A model generated the notes under the pieces. That model did not search any database and had not been told where the DNA came from. It saw only the letters and a list, made by a program, of their open reading frames with translations. 64,000 bases of DNA from assembly GCA_910575545.1 (NCBI GenBank), contig CAJTFH010000002.1:1-64000 (forward strand). The letters are read 5' to 3'. The DNA is from Bacteroidales bacterium (GTDB lineage: Bacteria; Bacteroidota; Bacteroidia; Bacteroidales; Muribaculaceae). The position numbers and the translations under genes were made by a program. Positions within the stretch are counted from its first letter, which is position 1; the number at the start of each line of letters is the position of its first letter. Below are positions 8,911-17,329 of this stretch, piece by piece.

Positions 8911-11685
8911 TCAGAAGCGCACACCGGCGTTGACAAACACTTTTATACCCTGGGCATACATGTATTTTGTCGGGAATGCGTCGGGATTGTAGTTTTTGGT
9001 GTCGATGCGGAACTGCTCTGTGGCCTGCGTGATGAGTTTGCGGTTGTTGAGCACGTTTGACACGCTCACGTTGAAGTTGAGGCTCACTTTGCGGTTTATG
9101 TAGATTAGTTTTCCGACCGAAGCGTTCATCACCCAGTTGTTGTGGAGTTTCTCCTGCGATGTGAAGCGGTTGACGAGCTGTTGCAGCTGCTGTTCGTTCT
9201 CGACTGCGGTGCCGAGCCCGGCGATTACTTCGTGGCGCGGGTAGGCCAGGCGCACGTAGTAGTCGGCCAGCCATGAAGCATCGACGTTTAGGAACCACAT
9301 CTTGGGTGCGTTCCAGGCCAGGCCGATGTTGAAGGCTGTCTGCGGGGTTGAGGTGCAGTAGTAGTTTTTGAGGAATACCTGTTTTGTCTGGTCGGGATAT
9401 AGGCCGTTCTCAGCCGAGCGTGTGCCCATGGGGTTGTTCATGTAGCGGTAGCGGGCGAAGTTCCCGGCGAATGTTGCACGCAGCGATGAGGTGATCTGGT
9501 AGGCCATGCCTAACTCGATGCCTTTATACTGGCGGTGAACGCCGTTGAGGGCGAAGTTGCAGAAGGCGTTTAGGTCTTCATCCCAGAATCCGTAGCGCTC
9601 GATGGCATTCTGCATGTCGGTAAGGTAGGCGGTGATTGCGCCACGGAAGCGGCGGTAGTTCCATGTGTAGCGGATGTCGCCTGAGAAGATGCGTGCCGAG
9701 CGGGGATTGCCTATTGTGGTGTCTTTGATGCGTGGAGACAGGTAGACGTCGTTGATGGTCGGGGCCGCTGTTCCGTATTGCAGCTGGAGTGTGAAGTAGT
9801 TGCGCCCGTTGAGTTTGTAGGTCGCCCCTGCTTTTGCCATTGCGTCGTTGAATTTCATTGTGGCCGATTTGCCCAGCGAATTTTCGGGTGCGCGTCCGTT
9901 GCGCATATGGCCGAATCGGTAGAACTGCTCGTAGCTCATCATCAGGCCGTAGTTCACATCCCATTTCGGCAGGTTGATCTGGTTTTGCAGCCAGCCCTGC
10001 ACTTTGAGTGCGTGGATGTTGTAGTCGTAGCCGATGCGGTCTCCTTTTAGGGCGCGGCGGTTGGGGTTGTTGAGGTTGTTCTGCACGATGTCGGGGTCGG
10101 CGGCGGGGTTGTAGATGTCGCGGTCGGCGAATCCGTCGACGTCGAGCCAGAACTGTCCGCCGAGCAGGTCGCGCACGGTTGCGTAGTCGCTTGTGCGGGT
10201 TGCGTTTATGTTGATACCGGCCTGTAGGGTCATGTAGTCGTTAAGTCGCTGGTTTAGCGTTGTTCCTGCGATGAAGTTGAACTGGTTTGAGTTTTCCATC
10301 TGCTGGATGTAGGTCGAACCGATTTGCTCGCTTTCGGGACGTGTCTCGTTGGCGATGTTGTTGAGGTAGTTGGCATGGTAGAAGCTGTCCCAGTCGAGCT
10401 GGCGGAACTGGGAGTCGTTGCGCCACAGGTCGGCATAGTATTCTGCCATGTCGGGTTTGTCCTGGCCGTACCAGTAGGATGGTAGGCGGCGGTAGTAGTC
10501 GGGGCGGGTGTCGTTGCCTTTGTAGTAGCTCAGGCGTGTGCGGGCGAAGTGCACCCATCGGAAGGCAACCCCGGTGTTGAGGGTTGTTTTTTCGGTTTTG
10601 TAGAGCCAGTTGAGCATTACCGTGGGGTCGAAGTTCTCGCGGATGTTGTCGGAGCGCTTCTTGCCGTCTTGCCATCCCCAGGTGGGGTTGTAGAGGTTGT
10701 CGCCGGTCAGGTCGAAGATTTCCTGCACGGTGGCTTTGCCGTTGGCATACTGGCGGGGATTGCACCATGCGGTGAGTGTTATCGAATGGTCTTTGTTAAT
10801 CATTTTCTCACCTGAGAAGAAGAATCCTCCGGCGTTGTAGAATGTGCCGGGCACCACACCCTCGTCGGCATAACGGCCTATGGCGCTGATGGTGAATGCC
10901 AGTCCGTTGTCCATCATTCCGGTTGAATAGGTTGCCATGGCGCGGTATTTGTAGTTAGAGTTGGTGTAGCTCAGCGTGCCATTGAATCCGGGGGCGTAGG
11001 TGTCGGTTATGGTGTTGAAGTTCTGGCTGCCGCCGATGTTTCCCCATCCGTAGGCCGACGCGCCAAGGCCGACTGTGGCCGTTGAGTTGCGGAACGCACG
11101 CGAGGTCATGCCGGCGAGCTGCTGGAAAGAGAATCCTCCGCGGATGAGGTCGTTCATCGGCAGGGAGTTTATGTAGGTCTCCTGCCATGTGCTGTTGTAG
11201 CCACGGTAGTTGCTGTAGAGCGGAGAATAGCCGTAGCGTGAGAATTTGTAGTAGATGTCGTCGTTGGCGCCGGTGAGAGCTCCCACGCTCTGCTGGTTGC
11301 CTTCTTCGTCTTCCATCATGCTTTCGTCGATGAGCATCTCGGTCTGGTTGTCGGTTACGAATTCATTGTCGGAGAATTCGTTGAACAGGCGCAGTGCGCC
11401 GGTGTCGATGCTCTGTCCGTTGTAGAGGTGGGTCTGGGTGGCGTTGCTGTCGTAGCCCGGTGCCATGATTGTTATGATGGCCTCTCCGGGGCGCGCATTG
11501 CTGATGCGGAAATCTCCGGCAGGGCCTGTGGTTACAGAAATCCCTTGATCCTGGATTGTGATGACGGCTCCCGCAACGGGACTACCTGTATCGGCGTCGA
11601 TGACGCTGCCGGTCACCACGGCATTCTGGGCCATGGCTGGTAGCATTGCCGATAACAGCAGTGATAGAAACAGTTTTTGTCTCAT
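8911..11685 (-). CDS. TonB-dependent outer-membrane receptor
   Basis: Start taken at MRQKLFLSLLLSAMLPAMAQ; an upstream in-frame Met at 11721 would add 12 residues before the signal peptide. The product is about 924 residues: signal peptide, carboxypeptidase-regulatory-like beta domain (VVTGSVIDADTGSPVAGAVI), a plug-like region containing YSPLYSNYRGYNSTWQETY and GASAYGWGNIGGSQNF, then a long beta-barrel with alternating aromatic strands ending in VFVNAGVRF. The terminal Phe is usual for barrel insertion. It heads an operon with two DUF5689 lipoproteins, in the arrangement of receptor plus surface lipoprotein seen in Bacteroidota nutrient uptake. No SusD-type partner is present. The transported compound cannot be told from sequence. 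Confidence 0.88.
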   Translation of the reverse strand: MRQKLFLSLLLSAMLPAMAQNAVVTGSVIDADTGSPVAGAVITIQDQGISVTTGPAGDFRISNARPGEAIITIMAPGYDSNATQTHLYNGQSIDTGALRLFNEFSDNEFVTDNQTEMLIDESMMEDEEGNQQSVGALTGANDDIYYKFSRYGYSPLYSNYRGYNSTWQETYINSLPMNDLIRGGFSFQQLAGMTSRAFRNSTATVGLGASAYGWGNIGGSQNFNTITDTYAPGFNGTLSYTNSNYKYRAMATYSTGMMDNGLAFTISAIGRYADEGVVPGTFYNAGGFFFSGEKMINKDHSITLTAWCNPRQYANGKATVQEIFDLTGDNLYNPTWGWQDGKKRSDNIRENFDPTVMLNWLYKTEKTTLNTGVAFRWVHFARTRLSYYKGNDTRPDYYRRLPSYWYGQDKPDMAEYYADLWRNDSQFRQLDWDSFYHANYLNNIANETRPESEQIGSTYIQQMENSNQFNFIAGTTLNQRLNDYMTLQAGININATRTSDYATVRDLLGGQFWLDVDGFADRDIYNPAADPDIVQNNLNNPNRRALKGDRIGYDYNIHALKVQGWLQNQINLPKWDVNYGLMMSYEQFYRFGHMRNGRAPENSLGKSATMKFNDAMAKAGATYKLNGRNYFTLQLQYGTAAPTINDVYLSPRIKDTTIGNPRSARIFSGDIRYTWNYRRFRGAITAYLTDMQNAIERYGFWDEDLNAFCNFALNGVHRQYKGIELGMAYQITSSLRATFAGNFARYRYMNNPMGTRSAENGLYPDQTKQVFLKNYYCTSTPQTAFNIGLAWNAPKMWFLNVDASWLADYYVRLAYPRHEVIAGLGTAVENEQQLQQLVNRFTSQEKLHNNWVMNASVGKLIYINRKVSLNFNVSVSNVLNNRKLITQATEQFRIDTKNYNPDAFPTKYMYAQGIKVFVNAGVRF

Positions 11686-11834
11686 ATGTTTATAAGTGAT
11701 TAAATTTATTTTACACTCCATAGCTTATACACCGTTTCCCGCAATGAAGGCGTTTTTAACATTTCATGGCATATTAATATCCCTGAGTCATTCGAAAAAT
11801 GCGCTCTGAGCGGTGTGGAGAGGGAATAAGCCTC

Positions 11835-11842
11835 CAAAGATA
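11835..11842 (-). promoter_or_regulatory. -7 promoter element upstream of the TonB/DUF5689 operon
   Basis: TATCTTTG on the minus strand matches TAnnTTTG and lies about 150 bases before the receptor start. No clear TTG box occurs 19-21 bases upstream, so this is a partial match. The 11686-12104 interval otherwise holds a short AGGTC-T-GACCT palindrome at 11912-11922, a GCATAA/TTATGC hairpin near 11931-11949 and one copy of the 22-bp repeat. Confidence 0.35.
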
Positions 11843-11980
11843 AAAAGAAATATTCACATTTCCGCCAGTCACCGCAAAAATATGCAAAAACAATCACGCA
11901 GGTATTATGTTAGGTCTGACCTGTTTAGTGCATAATCCGGCGTTATGCGATATTGTTGCTACAGGTTGCTGTTTAGGCGG

Positions 11981-12002
11981 GTTAAATTCAAACGCTCTCT
12001 TA
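11981..12002. repeat. 22-bp dispersed repeat, copy 2
   Basis: This is the reverse complement of positions 412-433 with a single T/C difference. It lies between two divergently oriented operons. The two copies are inverted relative to each other and about 11.5 kb apart. Confidence 0.6.
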
Positions 12003-12056
12003 GACAAAGGTATGAAAAGATTTTCACAGGCATAACCGTTGCTGTGGCGCTGGGGT

Positions 12057-12087
12057 GTTGGGGATTCGGGGGATTTTTGTAATTTTG
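12057..12087 (+). promoter_or_regulatory. predicted promoter of the 12105-14929 operon
   Basis: GTTG (12057-12060), 19 bases, TAATTTTG (12080-12087). The -7 box is an exact match and the spacing is correct. The predicted leader before the ATG at 12105 is only about 12-14 bases. Confidence 0.65.
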
Positions 12088-12104
12088 CAGAAAAAGCGAC
12101 AGCT

Positions 12105-12485
12105 ATGATTGAAGATTCAGTTAAGAAAAGGCTTGAGGCCGATGCAGACGGCCTGGCCACTTATGAGTATATAGCCAACCATATCGACACATGCCGGGAT
12201 GATATAGACATGCTTGTCGACAATATGGATCGTGTTGACCACACAGGCCAGTTTGTGATAAGTGCGGCCAGGTATCTCTATGCCATCGACCGCGAAGGGT
12301 TTGGCGATGCGGTTGACAGGCTGATAGCCCTCGGTATAGAGAAAGACCGTGAGCGCAAGTATATCGGTGCGCTCATGGAGCAGTTCTACGGGGCGGATTA
12401 TGCCGGCCGAGCTGCCGAGCTTTCGGCTGCCGACAATAATTTCCGCAGGATTTACAAGCGGCTCTATCCTCAGTCGCCCATATGA
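12105..12485 (+). CDS. small acidic cytoplasmic protein of unknown function
   Basis: 126 residues, starting MIEDSVKKRLEADADGLATY, with no signal peptide or membrane segment. The composition is helical and acidic. The sequence shows YEYIANHIDTCRDDIDMLVDNM in the first half and a conserved-looking FRRIYKRLYPQ end. A longer reading from 12039 begins at TTG inside the promoter and is rejected. It is the first gene of a plus-strand operon and lies 27 bases before a cyclophilin gene. Nothing in the sequence points to a specific function. Confidence 0.8.
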   Translation: MIEDSVKKRLEADADGLATYEYIANHIDTCRDDIDMLVDNMDRVDHTGQFVISAARYLYAIDREGFGDAVDRLIALGIEKDRERKYIGALMEQFYGADYAGRAAELSAADNNFRRIYKRLYPQSPI

Positions 12486-12512
12486 TCAGATGGTAAATTT
12501 TGCTAATCGGTT

Positions 12513-13400
12513 ATGAAAAAGAAACGGAATCTGTTGTTTATAATAGTGGCGCTTGCCACTATTTTGGTGGCCGGAGCCATTACGCTGAAAAAAACTTCAC
12601 GAAAAATGAATAAGACAGAAAATGCTGCTGCGGCAGCGCAGACCGCCGGTGGCGATGCATTGGTGCTTCTTGAAACCTCGGAGGGGAACATAAAGGTGCG
12701 CCTGTTCGGCGACACGCCCAAGCACCGTGACAACTTCCTGAAACTCGTAAAGGAAGGGTATTACAACGGTGTGCTTTTCCATCGTGTAATCAACGAATTC
12801 ATGGTTCAGACCGGCGACCCGGATTCTAAGAATGCCCCTGCGGGGAAAGCCCTCGGTGCCGGCGGCCCGGATTATACCCTTGAGGCTGAGATTGTTTATC
12901 CGAAACACTACCATAAGCGTGGGGCTTTGGCGGCAGCCCGCCAGGGTGATCAGGTGAATCCGGAGCGCCGCTCGTCGGGCTCGCAGTTCTATATCGTCAC
13001 GGGCAAGGCCTATAATGACTCCACCCTCAAACAGATGGAACGGCAGTTGCAGATGATGCAGAAACAGCAGATTTTCAACGAGCTGACAAAACAGCACAAA
13101 GATTCTATAATGGCGATGCGCCGCAACCGCGACCAGGCCGGACTGCAAAAGCTGCAAGACGAGCTGGTTGCCATCACCGAGCAGAAAGCTGCAGAGAATC
13201 CGGCTGCGTTGACCTCTGAACAGCGTGAGGTTTATGCCACGCAGGGTGGTACGCCCCATCTCGATAATCAATACACCGTTTTCGGCGAGGTTGTTGAGGG
13301 AATGGATGTTGTTGACAAAATTGAGAAAGCTGAAACCGACGGCCGTGACCGTCCGGTAAGCGACATACGCATAATTTCGGCAAAAGTCGTTGATAAATAG
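12513..13400 (+). CDS. cyclophilin-type peptidyl-prolyl cis-trans isomerase
   Basis: Catalyses proline isomerisation, probably in the periplasm. The 295-residue product has an N-terminal hydrophobic segment (about residues 6-24, LLFIIVALATILVAGAITL) acting as signal or anchor. The cyclophilin fold carries VLFHRVINEFMVQTGDP (catalytic Arg within FHRV), SSGSQFYIVTG and HLDNQYTVFGEVVEGMDVV. An insert of about 60 charged, Gln-rich residues (KQMERQLQMMQKQQ onward) separates the second and third motifs. This is longer than the E. coli PpiB layout and likely forms a helical excursion. The next gene starts four bases after the stop, so the two are probably co-translated. Confidence 0.92.
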   Translation: MKKKRNLLFIIVALATILVAGAITLKKTSRKMNKTENAAAAAQTAGGDALVLLETSEGNIKVRLFGDTPKHRDNFLKLVKEGYYNGVLFHRVINEFMVQTGDPDSKNAPAGKALGAGGPDYTLEAEIVYPKHYHKRGALAAARQGDQVNPERRSSGSQFYIVTGKAYNDSTLKQMERQLQMMQKQQIFNELTKQHKDSIMAMRRNRDQAGLQKLQDELVAITEQKAAENPAALTSEQREVYATQGGTPHLDNQYTVFGEVVEGMDVVDKIEKAETDGRDRPVSDIRIISAKVVDK

Positions 13401-13404
13401 TCTG

Positions 13405-14640
13405 ATGCAGATTAACCGCTTTACACTCCCTAACGGATTGAGGGTGGTTCACACCCGCGACACCGCCACCGCAATGGTGGCGGTTAACGTGTTGTATGAT
13501 GTCGGAGCCCGCGATGAGAGTCCGGCATTGACCGGTATGGCCCATCTGTTTGAGCATCTGATGTTCGGCGGGTCGGTCAATGTGGCTGATTTCGACGGGG
13601 CGTTGTCGGCGGCCGGAGGGGTGTCTAATGCCTGGACGTCGAGTGATTTCACGAATTTCTACGATGTTCTCCCTGCGGTTAATCTTGATACGGCGCTCTG
13701 GCTCGAGAGCGACCGGATGCTGCGGCTGGCTTTCTCGGAAAAGTCGTTGCAGGTGCAGCGGCATGTTGTTATCGAGGAGTTCAAACAGGTGTGTCTAAAC
13801 CGCCCTTATGGCGACCTCGACCATCATCTGCGTTCATTGGCTTTTACCCGGCATCCCTATCGTTATCCGGTGATAGGTAAGGAGTTCAGCCATATCGAGA
13901 AGGTGACTGACGAGGATGTGCGCAACTGGTTCTTTTCGCATTATGCCCCCGATAACGCAGTGTTGGCTGTTTGCGGCAATGTGGGGTTTGACAGAGTGCG
14001 GGAATCGGTTAATAGATGGTTCGGTGATATGGAGCGTCGCGGCATTGCGCCACGTAACCTGCCCCGAGAGCCTCTTCCCGCATCGCCAAGATCGCTTGAA
14101 GTGAGCGGAAATGTGCCGCAGACGGCTTTGGTTATGGCATATCCGATGGCCGGATATGGCAAAGAAGGGTATTTCGAGGCCGACACATTGAGTGATATTC
14201 TGGCAAATGGCCGGTCGAGCCGCTTCTATCGTGAATTGCAGTTGGGCACAGACCTGTTTACGGAAGTAGATGCCTCTATACAGGGCACTGAAGACCCAGG
14301 CCTGTTTCTCATCAATGCCAAGCTGCGTGAAAACTCCCCCGATGCCGAGAGGCTTGCAATTGAGGCCATAACGGCCCAGCTTGAGCGGCTAACGACAGAA
14401 GAGGTGTCTGAGCGGGAACTGCGCCGCTGCGTGAACCGCCTCGATTCTAACCGCACATTTTCTCTTCTGAATTATCTGACAGTTGCCCAGACATTGGCAC
14501 AAGCGGAAATGCATGGGGAAGATCCCGACAGATTTATGGAACCGTATCTTGCCCATACGCCCGGGTCAATCCGCCTGGCGGCATCGCGGATTTTCAACCC
14601 TGACCACCGGTTGCTGCTTACATACCGCCCTCTAAATTGA
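13405..14640 (+). CDS. M16-family zinc peptidase
   Basis: About 411 residues. The inverted zinc motif HLFEH near residue 46 (GMAHLFEHLMFGG) is intact, with a downstream glutamate in the expected helix (QRHVVIEEFKQ). The N-terminus FTLPNGLRVVHTRD and the later YPVIGKEFSHIEKVTDEDVRNWFFSHYAPDNAVLAV segment are family-typical. There is no signal peptide, so it is probably cytoplasmic. I use the ATG at 13405, four bases after the cyclophilin stop, rather than an upstream TTG. M16 enzymes often act as two-domain pairs. This is a single active-subunit type and no partner lies beside it. Confidence 0.92.
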   Translation: MQINRFTLPNGLRVVHTRDTATAMVAVNVLYDVGARDESPALTGMAHLFEHLMFGGSVNVADFDGALSAAGGVSNAWTSSDFTNFYDVLPAVNLDTALWLESDRMLRLAFSEKSLQVQRHVVIEEFKQVCLNRPYGDLDHHLRSLAFTRHPYRYPVIGKEFSHIEKVTDEDVRNWFFSHYAPDNAVLAVCGNVGFDRVRESVNRWFGDMERRGIAPRNLPREPLPASPRSLEVSGNVPQTALVMAYPMAGYGKEGYFEADTLSDILANGRSSRFYRELQLGTDLFTEVDASIQGTEDPGLFLINAKLRENSPDAERLAIEAITAQLERLTTEEVSERELRRCVNRLDSNRTFSLLNYLTVAQTLAQAEMHGEDPDRFMEPYLAHTPGSIRLAASRIFNPDHRLLLTYRPLN

Positions 14641-14661
14641 GGGTTCTGACAGCTTGACTTT

Positions 14662-14929
14662 ATGATACAGATTGGAAAATACAGATTCGGCTTTGCTTCG
14701 TTTTCGATGATGGTTGTGTTTGCCGTTTTGAGCGTATGCGCCATTGCGGCGGCTTTCCTGAAACCGGCTGATTGGCAAACGAGATTGTCGGAGATTCCCA
14801 GTGAATCTGAATCCGAACCATTGGATTCAGCTCGATTTCAACGGCGATGTCCGTGATAGCGAAACCTATGCCCTTGTAAAACGGGCGTATGAGATTGTCA
14901 AAGCCAAATACAGCCGCAAACGGGGATAG
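14662..14929 (+). pseudogene. decayed MmcQ/YjbR-family gene
   Basis: From 14801 to the stop at 14927-14929 one frame reads VNLNPNHWIQLDFNGDV and ends KAYEIVKAKY-like (actual AYEIVKAKYSRKRG). This is the characteristic C-terminal half of YjbR/MmcQ DNA-binding-fold proteins. The preceding sequence (ATG 14662) is open in a different frame (MVVFAVL ... KPADWQTRLSEIP) and looks like the family's central strand region. About 30 N-terminal residues are missing and a frameshift lies near 14795-14800. It is the last element of the 12.1 kb operon, 21 bases after the M16 gene. The identification rests on motif recall, not a search. Confidence 0.6.
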
Positions 14930-14985
14930 ATTGGCCTGTAGGGGACGTTATACATAGCGCCCGCGCAGACGTTTTCGGGGTGGGG

Positions 14986-15189
14986 CTATTTTTCGAGGGT
15001 GGCGAGGATGGTGCGGAGTTCTTCGTCGGTGGCTACCAGGCGGGAGCGGCATTCGGCAATCAGTTCTGTTGCCCGGCGGGTCAGGGTGGCAAGTCGGTCG
15101 ATGTCGCAGTCATCGCTCTGCATGGTTCGGAGTATGCTTTCGAGCTCGCTGATGGCTTGGTTGTAGGTGAGTTCTTTAACGGGTGTCAT
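14986..15189 (-). CDS. xseB: exodeoxyribonuclease VII small subunit
   Basis: A 67-residue protein starting MTPVKELTYNQAISELESIL. An upstream in-frame start at 15306 lies inside xseA and is rejected. The two-helix coiled-coil pattern (ELESILRTMQSDDCDIDRLATL, ECRSRL, DEELRTIL) is the XseB signature. Several copies assemble on one XseA to form the single-strand-specific exonuclease. It follows xseA by 55 bases in the same orientation. Confidence 0.93.
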   Translation of the reverse strand: MTPVKELTYNQAISELESILRTMQSDDCDIDRLATLTRRATELIAECRSRLVATDEELRTILATLEK

Positions 15190-15244
15190 AGTGATATTGC
15201 TTTTGTGGTGTTGCGGTTGTTCCTGTGGATGGTTGGTTGTCTGC

Positions 15245-16567
15245 TTATCTGTTGCCGGAAGATGTCTCAACAGCTGTGGCGGTTGAAATAACTTTTCCGT
15301 CGGCAAGTGTGGTTTCGATTATGCTGCCGGTGCGTATGCTGTCGGCCGAGGTCACTGCATGGCCGTCGACTCGGGTGATTGAATATCCGCGTTTTAGGGT
15401 GGCAACCGGGGATAGGGCTTCAAGAAGGGTCTGGCGGCTGTCGAGGAGTGATCGTTGTCGGGATATGCGGTTCGATGCAGCATCGGCAATGGCTTTGAGT
15501 GTCATGTCGAGGCGTGTGAGTTGTGGTTGCAGACGGCGCCCGCTGATGCCGGAAAGGGTTGTTGCGGCGTTGCGCAAACGCGATTGCGCGCGTTCCACAG
15601 CGTTGCGTGCGGCGATAGGGAGAAGGCCTTCGGCATGTGCCAGCTGCTCTTTGTTGCCAGTGAGCCGGGAGGTTGTGAGCTGCAGTATGCGGTTGCCGAC
15701 GGTCATGAGAAATCCGAGTGCATCGTCGCCAAGGGCTACAAGCCATTCGGCAACGGCTGTGGGGGTTTTCAGGCGCTTGTTGGCCACCCAGTCGAGCACT
15801 GTTATATCGCGTTCATGGCCTATGCCTATCGCCACGGGGAGTGGGAACTGAGCCACATTGGCTGCAAGCTCGTAGTCTTCATAAGCCTGGAGGTCGGAGG
15901 TTGCTCCGCCGCCACGGATAATCACCACTCCGTCCCACATGTCCATATCTGTTGCTACGGCTTCGAGAGCTGCGATGATTGATGCCGGTGCTGTTGCACC
16001 TTGCATTACGGCAGGATATAGCTTTGTGGAGAACCGCAGATGGGATGGGTTATGGTAGAGCTGGTTGATGAAGTCGCCATATCCGGCTGCACCAGGTGCG
16101 GAAATCACGGCTATGCGTTGTGGCACAGCCGGCCATTGCAGCTGGCGGTTCATTTCAAGAATCCCTTCCTGTTTCAGACGTTGAAGAATCTCGCGGCGGC
16201 GGCGCATGAGGTCGCCCATAGTGTAGTCGGGGTTTACGGCGGAGACTACCAGTGAGAATCCGTAGACTGAATGGAAGGACGCCGACACGCGCATCATCAC
16301 TTTCAATCCGGTTGAGAAACGTTGGCCGGTGGCGGCGAAAAATTCGGCATCGATTCGAGGGAAACTGCTTGCCCAAATCACTCCGCGGGCCTTTGCAATC
16401 TGTAGGCCACGGTCATCTTTCTGCAGCAGTTCCATGTAGCAGTGGCCTCCGCGCACAGCCACGTCAGACAGTTCGGCCGTGACCCATACATTCTGAGTCT
16501 CCGGGCGCTGCACCAATGCAGTGACCATGCGGGTCAGTTCAAGCAGTGATAAGGTGCGGTTTTGCAT
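15245..16567 (-). CDS. xseA: exodeoxyribonuclease VII large subunit
   Basis: 440 residues. The N-terminal OB fold contains VWVTAELSDVAVRGGHCYMEL. The catalytic domain contains RRREILQRLKQEG, RIAVISAPGAAGYGDF, DGVVIIRGGGATSDL, and then PVAIGIGHERDITVLD with the conserved Gly-His-Glu-x-Asp. A coiled-coil stretch precedes the C-terminal LKRGYSITRVDGH motif. The enzyme degrades single-stranded DNA to acid-soluble oligonucleotides together with XseB. It lies 33 bases downstream of a DUF3256-like gene and upstream of xseB, probably in one transcript. Confidence 0.96.
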   Translation of the reverse strand: MQNRTLSLLELTRMVTALVQRPETQNVWVTAELSDVAVRGGHCYMELLQKDDRGLQIAKARGVIWASSFPRIDAEFFAATGQRFSTGLKVMMRVSASFHSVYGFSLVVSAVNPDYTMGDLMRRRREILQRLKQEGILEMNRQLQWPAVPQRIAVISAPGAAGYGDFINQLYHNPSHLRFSTKLYPAVMQGATAPASIIAALEAVATDMDMWDGVVIIRGGGATSDLQAYEDYELAANVAQFPLPVAIGIGHERDITVLDWVANKRLKTPTAVAEWLVALGDDALGFLMTVGNRILQLTTSRLTGNKEQLAHAEGLLPIAARNAVERAQSRLRNAATTLSGISGRRLQPQLTRLDMTLKAIADAASNRISRQRSLLDSRQTLLEALSPVATLKRGYSITRVDGHAVTSADSIRTGSIIETTLADGKVISTATAVETSSGNR

Positions 16568-16600
16568 TCAATCGGTTTCTTTGGCTTGTAGAGGAGGAGC

Positions 16601-17329
16601 TCAATCAGTCTGCCTGACCATCTTTTTCCCGTTCCATTTATAGCTAAGCTGCTTATGCATCAGAGGGCTGACCCATTTAGCGTCGTTTTCTGGAAGGAAG
16701 TCGCCAAGGTTGTTGGTGAGGGTGAAAGTGGAAGTTTCGGGTGCGTAGGTGAATTTTGCCAGGATGAACGGAACTGCGTTTTCCAGGTCTTTCTTGCGCT
16801 CTTTCGCTTCAGGCAATGTCCAGTCGTCGAGCATAGGCACCATGAAGAGGCCTTTGTCGATTTCTTTCCACCGGGCGGTGTAGAATTTCACCGAACTGTC
16901 GGGAACGGGTGTGTTGAGCGTGGTTACTACCATAAGCAGAGTGTCGCGCCCCTGTGTGAGCAGCGACAGCTCTACTTCTGAAACTTTTGATGTGGCGACT
17001 GTTATCTGGCTGTCTGATGCGGAGAGGATGCGGCAATCGCCTTTAAACGCGTTTTTCGACGGTTTCGGCGAGCCGCTGTTGTAGTAGTCGATCATGTCGA
17101 GCCTGGTCATGCGGTCTATCGACGGGAATACCGTGGCCGGCGCGTCGGAAAAAGCCTTTGTGGCGGTCAGTGGTTCCGGGGTTGCGTCGGCTTTTGTTTC
17201 AGGCGCAGATGCGGCTACAGTTTCAGGGTTGAAACTGATGGTGGGCATGGTTGAAGTGGTCTGCGCATTTATGGCGCAGAATGCCGCAGTCAAAGCAGCC
17301 CCGGCCGCTAACAGTCGCAATAGGGTCAT
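16601..17329 (-). CDS. secreted DUF3256-like protein
   Basis: 242 residues with a cleavable signal peptide (LLAAGAALTAAFCAINAQ). A Thr/Ala/Pro-rich linker follows, then a domain containing VFPSIDRMTRLDMIDYYNSG and LDDWTLPEAKERKKDLENAVPF. The phrase around RLDMIDYYNSG is what I associate with the Bacteroidota family DUF3256; function unknown. Its start overlaps the stop of the DEAD-box helicase by four bases (ATGA), so expression is probably coupled. It is predicted to be periplasmic. Confidence 0.75.
   Translation of the reverse strand: MTLLRLLAAGAALTAAFCAINAQTTSTMPTISFNPETVAASAPETKADATPEPLTATKAFSDAPATVFPSIDRMTRLDMIDYYNSGSPKPSKNAFKGDCRILSASDSQITVATSKVSEVELSLLTQGRDTLLMVVTTLNTPVPDSSVKFYTARWKEIDKGLFMVPMLDDWTLPEAKERKKDLENAVPFILAKFTYAPETSTFTLTNNLGDFLPENDAKWVSPLMHKQLSYKWNGKKMVRQTD

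Noticed and set aside
412-12002. Composite transposon bounded by the 22-bp inverted repeats
   Set aside because: No transposase, no target duplications visible, and the interval contains recA, so a mobile unit is unlikely.
14662-14856. Intact small membrane protein starting MIQIGKYRFGFASF
   Set aside because: The hydrophobic stretch is better explained as an out-of-frame or decayed YjbR middle segment, because the YjbR C-terminus follows directly in the next frame.
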